Of a DNA stretch of 62,961 nt, positions 34,051 through 42,177 are shown one piece after another. Every line of letters starts with the position of its first letter. Within the stretch, counting starts at the first letter, position 1. Made by a program: the position numbers and the translations under genes. Location of the stretch: assembly GCF_019049245.1 (NCBI RefSeq), contig NZ_JAGMUK010000181.1, forward strand, positions 1 through 62,961, written 5' to 3'. The notes under the pieces are model-generated. The model was not told the origin of the DNA and searched no databases. It saw only the letters and a list, made by a program, of their open reading frames with translations. This DNA is from Streptomyces sp. AC555_RSS877 (GTDB lineage Bacteria; Actinomycetota; Actinomycetes; Streptomycetales; Streptomycetaceae).

Positions 34051-35061
34051 ATGACTGACACCGCTGCGGGCGATATCGTCGCCGACGTCCACCGGGGCGT
34101 CGGCCGCATCCTGCTGAACCGGCCCAAGGCGCTCAACGCCCTGACGACCGGCATGGTCGTCGCCATCGACCGTGTGCTCGCCGAGTGGGAGCACGCACCG
34201 CTGTCCGCTGTGGTGATCGCCAGTACCAGTACGAAGGCGTTCTGCGCCGGCGGAGACATCCGCACGATCCGCGAGCACAGCCTCGCCGGGGACGCCGAGG
34301 CCAGTGAGCGGTTCTTCGCCTCCGAGTACCGGCTCAACGCCCGGATCGCCGAGTATGCCGTGCCGGTCGTGTCGCTCATCGACGGCGTGTGCATGGGCGG
34401 CGGTCTCGGTCTGTCCGTCCACGGCGGCTTCCGCGTCGTCACCGAGCGCGCGATGCTGGCGATGCCCGAGACCGGGATCGGCTTCTTCCCGGACGTGGGG
34501 GCCAGCTACTTCCTGCCGAGGCTGCCCGGCGCGATCGGCATGTACCTGGGACTGACCGGGCATCGGCTCGACGCGGCCGACACCCTGTACACGGGGCTGG
34601 CCACGCACTACGTCCCCGCGGACGGGATCGACGCGGTCGGGGACGCCCTGGCCGACAACCCCGGCGACCCGGTGGACGTGGTCCTGAACCGTCTCGCCGG
34701 CCGTTCCCCGGTGGCGAAGAGCAGGCTGGCGGAGGTGCGCGGGGACGTGGACTGGGCGTTCGGCGCGCCGGCCCTCGGCGAGATCGAGAAACGCCTGCGT
34801 CACCGCGACACCCCCTGGGCGGCAGGCGCGTTGGCCGCCCTGGAGGCCGCCTCGCCGCAGAGCCTGGAGATCACTCACGCTCTGCTGGCCCGAGGCAGGC
34901 AGCGCACATTGCGCGAGTGCCTCGACGACGAACTCGCCCTCACGCGCACGACCATCCGCACGTCGGACTTCCTGGAGGGCGTCCGTGCGGCCCTGGTCGA
35001 CAAGGACCGTACTCCCGACTGGCAACGTGCGTCGCTCGACGGACGGACACCGCCGGCCTGA
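34051..35061 (+). CDS. 3-hydroxyisobutyryl-CoA hydrolase (crotonase superfamily)
   Basis: A 336-residue crotonase-fold enzyme. NRPKALNALT opens the fold, FCAGGDIRTI forms the first oxyanion strand, and DGVCMGGGLGLS the second. MPETGIGFFPDVGASYFLPRL is characteristic of 3-hydroxyisobutyryl-CoA hydrolases, where the Glu and Asp act in thioester hydrolysis. The length (about 340) is right for the hydrolase and too long for a simple enoyl-CoA hydratase. It releases 3-hydroxyisobutyrate in valine catabolism. ATG 34051 is 67 bases after the dehydrogenase stop, same strand; the pair may act in sequence. Confidence 0.82.
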   Translation: MTDTAAGDIVADVHRGVGRILLNRPKALNALTTGMVVAIDRVLAEWEHAPLSAVVIASTSTKAFCAGGDIRTIREHSLAGDAEASERFFASEYRLNARIAEYAVPVVSLIDGVCMGGGLGLSVHGGFRVVTERAMLAMPETGIGFFPDVGASYFLPRLPGAIGMYLGLTGHRLDAADTLYTGLATHYVPADGIDAVGDALADNPGDPVDVVLNRLAGRSPVAKSRLAEVRGDVDWAFGAPALGEIEKRLRHRDTPWAAGALAALEAASPQSLEITHALLARGRQRTLRECLDDELALTRTTIRTSDFLEGVRAALVDKDRTPDWQRASLDGRTPPA

Positions 35062-35286
35062 GCATGTCGGCCGTGGGGGACATCGCCTTGCGCAAGTGGC
35101 CGGTCGTGCTGGAAGGGCGCGCTTCAACGAGACGGGAGCGCGCCCCCGCCGACCGGGTTGTCACGGGTCGGAAGCGGGTCCGGAAGGCGCCACCAGTCGG
35201 TCATGTCTCCGTCATGCGCGTCGAGAGCCCACGTCATTGCCCTTCCGGCGACCGCGCCGGACAGAGGGTCCGTGAGCGGCCTGGTG

Positions 35287-36300
35287 TCAGTCGCTGTCGG
35301 ACACCATCGAGACCACGACCTTGCCGGCCTTGGTGCGGCCCTGCTCCACGTGCGCCATCGCCTCGAGCGTCTGGTCGAAGGGGAAGGTGCTGTCGATGAC
35401 CGGGCGGAGTTTCCCGCTGTCGTAGAGGGCGCCGAGTTTGCGCAGCTGGGAGCCGTTGGCCTGCATGAAGAGGAACTCGTAGCGCACGCCCAGCGCCTTG
35501 GCCTGCTTGCGGATCTTGCGGCTGAGGGTGTTCATGATCAGGCCCAGGACGGAGGGGGCGCCGAGCTGCTTGGCGAAGCCGGCGTCGGGCGGGCCGACGA
35601 CACTGATGGCCAGGCCGCCGGGCTTCAGTACGGTCAGTGACTTCTCGAGGTTCGCTCCGCCCAGGGAGTCCAGCACCAGGTCGTAGCCGGACAGCACCTT
35701 GGAGAAGTCTTCCTTGGTGTAGTCGACGACGATGTCGGCGCCGAGGCTCCTGACCAACTCCTCGGACCTGGTGTTCGCGGTCGTCGCCACCGTGGCGCCG
35801 AGGTGCTTGGCGAGCTGAATGACCGTGGACCCGAGCCCTCCGGCTCCGGCGTGGATGAGCACTTTCTGCCCCGGCTTCACGTGCGCCCGCTCGACGAGGA
35901 TCTGCCAGGCGGTCAGGGCCACCAGCGGCACCGCGGCTGCCTCTTCCAGGGAGAGTGAGGCCGGCTTCGGCGCGACATCGTCCACGTCGATCGCGATGAA
36001 CTCCGCGAAGCCTCCCACCCGCAGGTCGCGCGGACGGGCGTAGACCTCGTCGCCGACCTCGAAGCCGCGTACGGCGGAACCGACCCGCGTCACCACGCCC
36101 GCCACGTCGTGGCCGAGCACGAACGGACGCTTGTACTTCAGGATCTGCTTGAACTCCCCGTTGCGGACCATCTTGTCCAGCGGGTTGATGCTGGCGGCGC
36201 TTACTTTGACCAGGACGTCGCGGTCTCCGACGGTGGGCTCGGGCACCTCTGCGGCGCGGACGCCGTCCTTGCCGTACTTCTCGACGACGAAGGCCTTCAT
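35287..36300 (-). CDS. Zinc-independent quinone oxidoreductase-like dehydrogenase (MDR family)
   Basis: A 337-residue medium-chain reductase. The N-terminal catalytic domain (residues 1-130) has HDVAGVV and RDLRVGGFAEF but not the Cys/His set that binds catalytic zinc. The Rossmann domain has the NADPH motif HAGAGGLGSTVIQLAKHLGA at about residue 150. Such enzymes reduce quinones or enones. It begins at ATG 36300 and is divergent from an HxlR-type regulator whose promoter carries a perfect inverted repeat; HxlR regulators often sense quinones or aldehydes, so induction by electrophiles is plausible. Confidence 0.85.
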   Translation of the reverse strand: MKAFVVEKYGKDGVRAAEVPEPTVGDRDVLVKVSAASINPLDKMVRNGEFKQILKYKRPFVLGHDVAGVVTRVGSAVRGFEVGDEVYARPRDLRVGGFAEFIAIDVDDVAPKPASLSLEEAAAVPLVALTAWQILVERAHVKPGQKVLIHAGAGGLGSTVIQLAKHLGATVATTANTRSEELVRSLGADIVVDYTKEDFSKVLSGYDLVLDSLGGANLEKSLTVLKPGGLAISVVGPPDAGFAKQLGAPSVLGLIMNTLSRKIRKQAKALGVRYEFLFMQANGSQLRKLGALYDSGKLRPVIDSTFPFDQTLEAMAHVEQGRTKAGKVVVSMVSDSD

Positions 36301-36417
36301 GCCGGCCGCCTTTCCATGTGCGTTGCGATGGTCGATGTGATTCTTCGCGCAGGTCCCCCTGCGCGCCCGTTTTTTTCGGGTACGGCCGGGTTGATGTGCT
36401 GGTGATGACGCTACCGA

Positions 36418-36441
36418 CTGAGTATGGAAAAGTAAACTCAG
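36418..36441. promoter_or_regulatory. Inverted-repeat operator of the first HxlR regulator
   Basis: CTGAGT-N12-ACTCAG, with the full core TGAGTATGGAAAAGTAAACT followed by CA, at 36418-36441, ends 17 bases before the HxlR start. The same core recurs upstream of the paralogue at 46895-46918 with only two differences in 22 bases. It also lies in the divergent promoter of the quinone oxidoreductase. Confidence 0.75.
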
Positions 36442-36458
36442 AGGTTTAGTATCTCCCC

Positions 36459-36968
36459 ATGGACGCGAGGATCGAAGCTCTTCAGGACGCGGGCAGGGAC
36501 CCCCGTCTCGACCGGGACATGTCGAACTGCTCGATCGCCCGGACCCTGGAGGTCGTGGGTGAGAAGTGGACGATCCTGATCCTGCGTGAGGTCTGGTACG
36601 GCTCGTCCCGCTTCAGCGACGTCGAACGCGTCCTCGGCTGTCCTCGCAACCTCCTCGCGGCGCGGCTTCGGATGCTGGTGGAGGAAGGGATCCTGGCGAC
36701 CGAGACCTACAAGGAACCGGGATCGCGGCGCCGGCCGAAGTACGTGATCACGCCCAAGGGCATGGATCTGGTCCCGGCCGTGATGGGGCTCCTGCAGTGG
36801 GGCGACCGCTACCGCGCCGACCCGGAGGGTCCGGCCGTACTGGCGCGACACCGTGAATGCGGCGCGCACGTCGACGCCCGGATCCGCTGCGAACGGGGTC
36901 ACGCGGTGCAGCCGAAAGACATCGAGAGCATCCCCGGCCCCGCATTTCGTATGAGGCCCGCCGGGTGA
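36459..36968 (+). CDS. HxlR family regulator, copy 1
   Basis: A 169-residue winged-helix regulator. The family core CSIARTLEVVGEKWTILILR (Cys about residue 24), the recognition region RNLLAARLRMLVEEGIL and the wing YKEPGSRRRPKYVIT are intact. The conserved Cys near the N-terminus is the redox- or electrophile-reactive residue in HypR/YodB-type members. A C-terminal extension of about 50 residues has two Cys (HRECG and IRCERGH) and may bind metal. It is about 87 percent identical by eye to the protein at 46939-47448. ATG 36459 is downstream of the operator. It is divergent from the quinone oxidoreductase. Confidence 0.88.
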   Translation: MDARIEALQDAGRDPRLDRDMSNCSIARTLEVVGEKWTILILREVWYGSSRFSDVERVLGCPRNLLAARLRMLVEEGILATETYKEPGSRRRPKYVITPKGMDLVPAVMGLLQWGDRYRADPEGPAVLARHRECGAHVDARIRCERGHAVQPKDIESIPGPAFRMRPAG

Positions 36969-37403
36969 GCTGAGCGAGGTCGCGCCCGAGGTCGTGGTGA
37001 CTCGGTCTGCCGGGTGTACCCCGTCTGGCCGGGCCTGGTGGAGAGACGGATCTTGGTGCGGATGCCGCAGTCGGGCAGGGGGCCGCGGCGGCGGTTGTGG
37101 GCGGGGAGCGGTCGGGGAAGTGCAGGGCACACGTCCGCGCCGCAGACGCGCACGCGTCGGATCTCGGCCGACAGAAGCAGACCGACGGCGTCGTGGGCGA
37201 TCAGTGTCGGCGCGGCTGCGGGATCGGTGGCGATGCCCGTAATGCCGGCGGCCGTCGGTCACGTCCGGGACGCTGGCAGCGCGCGGGCTCCGGAGATCGG
37301 TTACGGGAAGCGCGTCCCTGCGGAACGCATGGAGACCATCTTGTTGAGGAGCCCAACCACCCTGCAGTCATGTGCCGTTGGGCCCCAGCCGGACAGCCCG
37401 TGC

Positions 37404-37982
37404 TCAGGACTCCGAGTCAAGCCCGTGTGGTGCGGTCAGGGCTTTGTGGCTCGACTCCAGGATCCTCTCCGACAGCTCTGTGCCCGCCGTGGCCCGGGCC
37501 AGCAGGATCGCGCCGACCAGGGTGGCCACGATGGGAAGGCCGTCGTTGGTGTCGGTGGACATCCACGCGGCGAATTCCTCGACTCCGGCTGCGTACGTTT
37601 CACGCACCTCCCCGGCTGTGGGCTCGCGAGCCATGTCCCCTGCGAATCCCGCGGTGGGACAACCGGTGCCGGGCTGGTCGCGGTGCTCGGCCGACAGGTA
37701 GTAGTCGACGAGGGCACCGCGCGCGGTGTCGTGATCGCCGTGAGCCGTATCGAACGAAGCCAGGAGCAGGTCAAGGTCCCCGAAAGCGGCGTGAGCCGCC
37801 TCGGCGACCAGGGCCTCCTTGGAGGGGAACTGTTTGTAGAAGCCGCCCGTGGTCAACCCGATGGACTTCATCAGATCGGCGACGCTGATGCCGTTCACGC
37901 CGCGCTCCCGGAAGAGCTGGGAGGCCGCGGCGACCGCGCGCCTGCGGTTCTCGAGTGCTTGTGCTTGCGAAACGCGACTCAT
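37404..37982 (-). CDS. TetR family regulator
   Basis: A 192-residue repressor. The helix-turn-helix GISVADLMKSIGLTTGGFYK followed by FPSKEALV occupies residues about 27-60. The ligand domain contains EHRDQPGTGCPTAGFAGDMA, a signature shared with regulators of aldehyde/quinone stress reductases. The start is ATG 37982. The frame upstream overlaps the operator and is not coding. It is divergent from an SDR gene, and two TTAGAT-N10-ATCTAW sites lie in the space between, supporting autoregulation and control of the SDR. Confidence 0.87.
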   Translation of the reverse strand: MSRVSQAQALENRRRAVAAASQLFRERGVNGISVADLMKSIGLTTGGFYKQFPSKEALVAEAAHAAFGDLDLLLASFDTAHGDHDTARGALVDYYLSAEHRDQPGTGCPTAGFAGDMAREPTAGEVRETYAAGVEEFAAWMSTDTNDGLPIVATLVGAILLARATAGTELSERILESSHKALTAPHGLDSES

Positions 37983-37998
37983 TACCCACCTGCCCACG

Positions 37999-38020
37999 TT
38001 AGATAGTGAAGTGCATCTAT
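37999..38020. promoter_or_regulatory. TetR operator candidate 1
   Basis: TTAGAT-AGTGAAGTGC-ATCTAT, 17 bases upstream of the tetR start. It contains GATAG-N10-CTATC as a perfect inverted repeat. The same pattern recurs near the SDR gene. Confidence 0.65.
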
Positions 38021-38288
38021 CATACGCGAAGTGCCGGTCGGCCGGCCGCGGCGCGTTCTCTCCGTACGACTCTCTCTCGATGTCGCAGGCGAAGGGCTCA
38101 CCGAGGGGCTGCCGGGCTGGAGACCCGGCGTTCGTCGTGGGGGCCGTACGGGAGACCGTCCACGGCGACCGCGCGCCAGGAGGGGGTCTCCTTCCGATCT
38201 GATCGGCCGCCAACCCTGTAGGCCCGCGCGCATGTTGAGCATTCTCCGGGCGGGGGTCGGCGGCGTCGGGGCCGTTGGCTGGACCGTG

Positions 38289-38310
38289 TTAGATATCTAT
38301 CGTAATCTAA
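38289..38310. promoter_or_regulatory. TetR operator candidate 2
   Basis: TTAGAT-ATCTATCGTA-ATCTAA, a perfect six-base inverted repeat with a 10-base spacer, 58 bases upstream of the SDR start. It has the same geometry as the site at 37999-38020. Confidence 0.65.
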
Positions 38311-38367
38311 AGCGAGGCCGACGCTTTGGCCCCTGCCCATCCACCAGCCCAGAAATGAGATCCCCCC

Positions 38368-39159
38368 ATGACCACGCAGAACAAGACCGCTGTCGTCACC
38401 GGTGCGTCCGCCGGCCTGGGTACCGCCTACGCGCAGCGGCTTGCCGACCGGGGCTACGACCTGATCCTGGTGGCCCGGAACACTGCGCGGCTGGAAACGC
38501 TGGCATCGGACATCCGCAGCCGCACGGGCCGTGCGGTGGACATCGTCTCCGCCGACCTCACCGATGCGGCGCAGCTCTCCGTGGTCGAGGAGCGTCTGCG
38601 GACCGACGAGAGCATCGAGATGCTGGTCAACAACGCCGGCGGTGCGCTGCTCACGCCGCTGTCAGGCTCCGACGCGGCGGCCTACGAGGCGCTGATCAAC
38701 CTCAATGTGACCTCTCTGACCAGGCTGACCATCGCGGTCCTGCCGGGGCTGACGGCCCGCGGGCGCGGCACGGTGGTGAACATCTCCTCTGCCATGGCTC
38801 TCAACATCCTGCCCGTCAGCGCCGTCTACAGCGGCACCAAGAGCTACGTGCTGACGTTCACCCAGGCCCTGCAGCAGGAACTCGCCGAGAGCCCCGTCGT
38901 CGTGCAGGCCGTGCTGCCGGGCGCTGTCCGCACGGATCTCTGGGACGGCTCCGGTGTCGACCTCGCGACGTTGCCCGACGAGATCGTCATGAACGTGGAC
39001 GACGCCGTCGACGCGGCGCTCGCCGGCCTCGACGCCGGGGAGCCCGTCACCATCTTGTCGCTGCCGGACATCAGCGACTGGGAGTCGTTCGAGAAGGCGC
39101 GTCAGGCGCTCGTGCCGAACCTGTCGCTGCGGGTTCCGGCCGATCGCTACCGCGGCTGA
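38368..39159 (+). CDS. Short-chain dehydrogenase/reductase
   Basis: A 263-residue classical SDR. The cofactor motif TGASAGLG (residues 12-19) prefers NADP(H) by pattern; NNAGG and the catalytic Ser-Tyr-Lys (NISSAM, then YSGTK) are intact. The C-terminal tail is slightly extended. The substrate is unknown, perhaps a ketone or aldehyde. ATG 38368 is the start. The gene is divergent from the TetR regulator and lies downstream of its second operator. Confidence 0.88.
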   Translation: MTTQNKTAVVTGASAGLGTAYAQRLADRGYDLILVARNTARLETLASDIRSRTGRAVDIVSADLTDAAQLSVVEERLRTDESIEMLVNNAGGALLTPLSGSDAAAYEALINLNVTSLTRLTIAVLPGLTARGRGTVVNISSAMALNILPVSAVYSGTKSYVLTFTQALQQELAESPVVVQAVLPGAVRTDLWDGSGVDLATLPDEIVMNVDDAVDAALAGLDAGEPVTILSLPDISDWESFEKARQALVPNLSLRVPADRYRG

Positions 39160-39471
39160 CCACCGCTCGACTCCGGTGCGGAGTCCCTCTACGACAACGG
39201 CACGGCCGCCGCTGTCCACCACCGATGTGCCCTTGGCGTGGGGAGAGGCCGACGCACTCGCCGTCCTTCCCCCTGGACAGACAGCCGGGGCCCAGCACTG
39301 CGACGGCGATGTAGGCGGCAAGCCCGTCCGCACGATCAACTGCCCCACCACGCAGTCCGCCTTCCACTGATGGAGCGTCACCGGCCCATCCGACCGGTCA
39401 CCGTGTACGCGCCACCCGCGGCAACCCGCCACCCACAGCTCCCACTTACCCCTTAATTGCGAGGAACATCA
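39160..39471. other. Gene-free region between SDR and Old Yellow Enzyme genes
   Basis: No plausible gene. It contains several short frames without ribosome sites. The Old Yellow Enzyme gene has GCGAGGAAC just before its start at 39472; no regulator site is recognised. Confidence 0.4.
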
Positions 39472-40533
39472 ATGTCGAACGCCCTGTGGAACCCGATCGT
39501 CGCCGGGGAGATCTCCCTGCCGCACCGGCTGGCCATGGCCCCCATGACGCGGAACCGGTCCACCCCGGAAGGCATACCCACCGAGCTGAACGCCGAGTAC
39601 TACACCCAGCGCGCCTCCCACGCCCTCATCATCACCGAGGGCACCCAGCCCAACGCCGACGGACAGGGCTACCTGCTCACCCCCGGCATCTACTCCGAGG
39701 AGCACATCGCCGGCTGGCGCAAGGTCACCGACGCCGTGCACAAGGCCGACGGACGCATCGTCATCCAGCTCATGCACGCCGGACGGATGTCCCACCCCGA
39801 CAACACCCCCCACCACCGGCAGCCGGTCGCCCCCTCCCCGGTACAGCCGGCGGGTGAGATGTTCACCCTGTCCGGCCCCAAGGAAATGCCCGTACCGCGC
39901 GAACTGTCCACCGAAGAGGTCGCCGCCACGGTCGACGACTTCCGGCGCGCCGCCGCGGCCGCCATCGCGGCCGGCGCCGACGGCGTCGAGATCCACGGCG
40001 CCAACGGTTACCTCCCGCACCAGTTCCTCGCCACCAACACCAACCAGCGCACCGACCAGTACGGCGGCTCCATCGACAACCGCATCCGCTTCGCCGTCGA
40101 GATCGCCACCGCCGTGGCCGAGGAGATCGGCGCCGGCCGCACCGGCCTGCGGATCTCTCCCGGCAACCCGTTCAACGACATCGCGGAGAGCGACACCCAC
40201 GAGCTGTACCCGGCACTCGTACGCGCCCTCGCCCCGCTCAACCTCGCCTACCTGCACATCGGCCACGGCGGCGACGACGAACTCCTGCACACCCTCCGCA
40301 AGCTGTGGCCGACCACCCTCGTCCTCAACCGGGCCGGCACCGACATCGCCACCCGCGCGAAGGACATCGAAGACGGCCTGGCCGACATCGTCACCGTCGG
40401 CGTGATGTCACTCGCCAACCCCGACCTGGTCGAGCGCGTGCACACCGGCGCGCCGCTGAACACCCCCGACCTCGCCACGTTCTACGGCGGCGGCGAGGCC
40501 GGCTACACCGACTACCCCACCCTCACCGCCTGA
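39472..40533 (+). CDS. Old Yellow Enzyme family alkene reductase
   Basis: A 353-residue FMN-dependent ene-reductase with the TIM-barrel of the NemA/OYE family. The N-terminus has PHRLAMAPMTRNRSTPEG; the substrate-binding pair is HGANGYLPHQFLATNTNQRT and the FMN phosphate region includes YGGSIDNRIRFA. It reduces electron-poor C=C bonds or nitro groups using NAD(P)H. ATG 39472 is chosen for GAGGAAC upstream. A hairpin follows the stop. It shares a redox-stress setting with the neighbouring SDR, quinone oxidoreductase and HxlR genes but seems separately transcribed. Confidence 0.92.
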   Translation: MSNALWNPIVAGEISLPHRLAMAPMTRNRSTPEGIPTELNAEYYTQRASHALIITEGTQPNADGQGYLLTPGIYSEEHIAGWRKVTDAVHKADGRIVIQLMHAGRMSHPDNTPHHRQPVAPSPVQPAGEMFTLSGPKEMPVPRELSTEEVAATVDDFRRAAAAAIAAGADGVEIHGANGYLPHQFLATNTNQRTDQYGGSIDNRIRFAVEIATAVAEEIGAGRTGLRISPGNPFNDIAESDTHELYPALVRALAPLNLAYLHIGHGGDDELLHTLRKLWPTTLVLNRAGTDIATRAKDIEDGLADIVTVGVMSLANPDLVERVHTGAPLNTPDLATFYGGGEAGYTDYPTLTA

Positions 40534-40541
40534 CAAAGCCC

Positions 40542-40573
40542 GGCCATACCGGTCCTGGCGGGCCGGTATGCCC
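40542..40573. terminator. Hairpin after the Old Yellow Enzyme gene
   Basis: CATACCGG and CCGGTATG are separated by 10 bases, extended by two further pairs after one mismatch. It starts nine bases beyond the stop codon. Confidence 0.7.
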
Positions 40574-40596
40574 AGATGGCCCCGTGGAGGTGCCAC

Positions 40597-40698
40597 GTGT
40601 CTGAGCGCGCTGCCGTTGAACTGAGCCTGGAAGCCGCCGCGTTCGCGGAATTTCTGGTCGCAGGGGCGAAGCCCCCGTCCGAGGTGGATGCGGCGTGA
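40597..40698 (+). CDS. 33-residue small protein, uncertain
   Basis: GTG 40597 begins VSERAAVELSLEAAAFAEFL, a helix rich in Ala and Glu, ending SEVDAA. A GGAGG lies 7 bases upstream and codon bias is good. It may be a real small protein or the remnant of a larger one. No function is recognised. Confidence 0.4.
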   Translation: MSERAAVELSLEAAAFAEFLVAGAKPPSEVDAA

Positions 40699-40913
40699 TC
40701 TCGTCCCGGTCCGGCAGACGACGGTCGGGACGGCCGATCGCGACGGGGGCTTCAGCTATGCGCGCACAGCGCCACGCGACCGAGCCCACCGACTTCCGGG
40801 CCGCCGCGCTGCTGGGCCGGGAAGTCGACGGCTTCGTGCCGTCTCCGGACGTCGTCCAGACGCGACCTCCCACGTCTTCGCTCCTCGGCGCCGCAGTCCG
40901 CGGGGTCGATGGC

Positions 40914-41381
40914 TCATGTGCGGAGGCGGGCGCCTTTCCCCGGTCGGGCGGTGACTTCGCGGGGAGTGAGGGTGGTGTGTTCTGTGGAGCACTGGACGAC
41001 GACGCGGACCGGGGCTTCGCAGTCGGTGTGGCGTATGTCCAGTGGGGGGCCGTCGGGGCCGAGGGTGTAGGTCTCGCCCCACTGGGTGAGTGCCATCAGG
41101 ACGGGCCACAGGTCCCAGCCTTTGTGGGTCAGGCGGTATTCGTTGCGGGGGCGGCTGCCGGGTTCCTGGTAGGGAACGGTTTTCAGGATGCCGGCCGCGG
41201 TGAGCTTGCGGAGGCGGTCGCTGAGGACGGCTTCCGAGAGGCCGATGTGGCGGTGGAAGTCGTCGAAGCGGCGGACTCCGTTGACGGCGTCACGCAGGAT
41301 CAGCAGTGTCCATTTCTCCCCGATCACGTCGAGCGTGCGCTGGACGGGGCAGTTCTCCGTACTCGTCTCGAGCCACTCCAT
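40914..41381 (-). CDS. HxlR family regulator (third, distinct)
   Basis: A 155-residue winged-helix protein. The core NCPVQRTLDVIGEKWTLLIL with Cys near residue 11, SEAVLSDRLRKLTAAGIL and the wing YQEPGSRPRNEYRLT are intact. It is clearly distinct from the two near-identical HxlR copies in this window. ATG 41381 (starting MEWLETST) fits the family; an in-frame ATG at 41411 would overlap the divergent TTGACA. It is divergent from a thioesterase gene and probably controls it. The C-terminal part holds Cys residues in DCEAP and VVQCSTEH. Confidence 0.82.
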   Translation of the reverse strand: MEWLETSTENCPVQRTLDVIGEKWTLLILRDAVNGVRRFDDFHRHIGLSEAVLSDRLRKLTAAGILKTVPYQEPGSRPRNEYRLTHKGWDLWPVLMALTQWGETYTLGPDGPPLDIRHTDCEAPVRVVVQCSTEHTTLTPREVTARPGKGARLRT

Positions 41382-41410
41382 CCCGCCATCGTAAGCGCCT
41401 GGCTTCGTCA

Positions 41411-41440
41411 TTGACAGTCAGGTGCGCGAAAGTCTAGCTT
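41411..41440 (+). promoter_or_regulatory. Promoter of the thioesterase gene
   Basis: TTGACA at 41411-41416 and TAGCTT at 41435-41440, spacing 18 bases, 46 bases before GTG 41486. It overlaps the 5' region of the divergent HxlR gene. Confidence 0.45.
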
Positions 41441-41485
41441 CACTTGGAAAAGTCAGCGGGGAGTCAGAGGGAAGGGCGCTGGACC

Positions 41486-41980
41486 GTGGGGCGAACGCGT
41501 ACGTATCAATGGGAAGATCCCGCGATCTCGGCGGAGGCCGCCGGACGCATGGCCGGCATCGATTTCCTGCGCGAGGTGCAGGCGGGGCGGCTGCCGAGGG
41601 CGCCGATCAGCTCCACCGTCGACTTCACGCTGGACGAGGTGGAGCCAGGCAGGGCGGTGTTCTCGCTGACGCCGGGGGAGGAGCACTACAACCCGATCGG
41701 CAGCGTCCACGGCGGTATTTTCGCCACTCTGCTCGACTCGGCGGCGGGCTGCGCCGTCCAGTCCACCCTCCCGCAGGGCGTGGCGTACACCTCGCTCGAC
41801 CTGACGGTGAAGTTCCTGCGGCGGATCACCGTGGAGACGGGCACGGTGCGCGCCATCGGCACGGTCGTCAACCAGGGACGCCAGACCGCTCTCGCACAGG
41901 CCCAGTTGGTCGACGCGAAGGACCGACTGCTCGCCCACGCCACCAGCAGCTGCCTGCTCTTCCCTCTCCCCGCGTCCTGA
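41486..41980 (+). CDS. PaaI-type hotdog-fold thioesterase
   Basis: A 164-residue hotdog protein. The helix-forming segment NPIGSVHGGIFATLLDSAAG contains the HGG motif and the catalytic Asp of PaaI-like acyl-CoA thioesterases; strands YTSLDLTVKFLRRI and TVVNQGRQTALAQAQL complete the fold. It hydrolyses an acyl- or aryl-CoA. GTG 41486 is chosen because upstream codons are poor; TTG 41444 is an alternative. It is divergent from the HxlR regulator. Confidence 0.83.
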   Translation: MGRTRTYQWEDPAISAEAAGRMAGIDFLREVQAGRLPRAPISSTVDFTLDEVEPGRAVFSLTPGEEHYNPIGSVHGGIFATLLDSAAGCAVQSTLPQGVAYTSLDLTVKFLRRITVETGTVRAIGTVVNQGRQTALAQAQLVDAKDRLLAHATSSCLLFPLPAS

Positions 41981-42177
41981 ACCGCGACGGGCATTTCACG
42001 CTCCCACCGGGCAGCGCTCCCGACCGCGACCGCGACCTCGGCTGACGGTCATACCACTGCTGGTACGCATCAATTCGCCCGGCCGAACGCGGCGAGCCGC
42101 GTTCCGTACGCTGCCGCAGCCTTCCTGGTAACCGTCGTACCTGACGTCCCTGGCGCGATCCGAAGGACTTCGTACCC

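Noticed and set aside
32733..34442. 569-codon minus-strand frame opposite the alcohol dehydrogenase and hydrolase
   Set aside because: It spans two real plus-strand genes and contains no recognisable domain.
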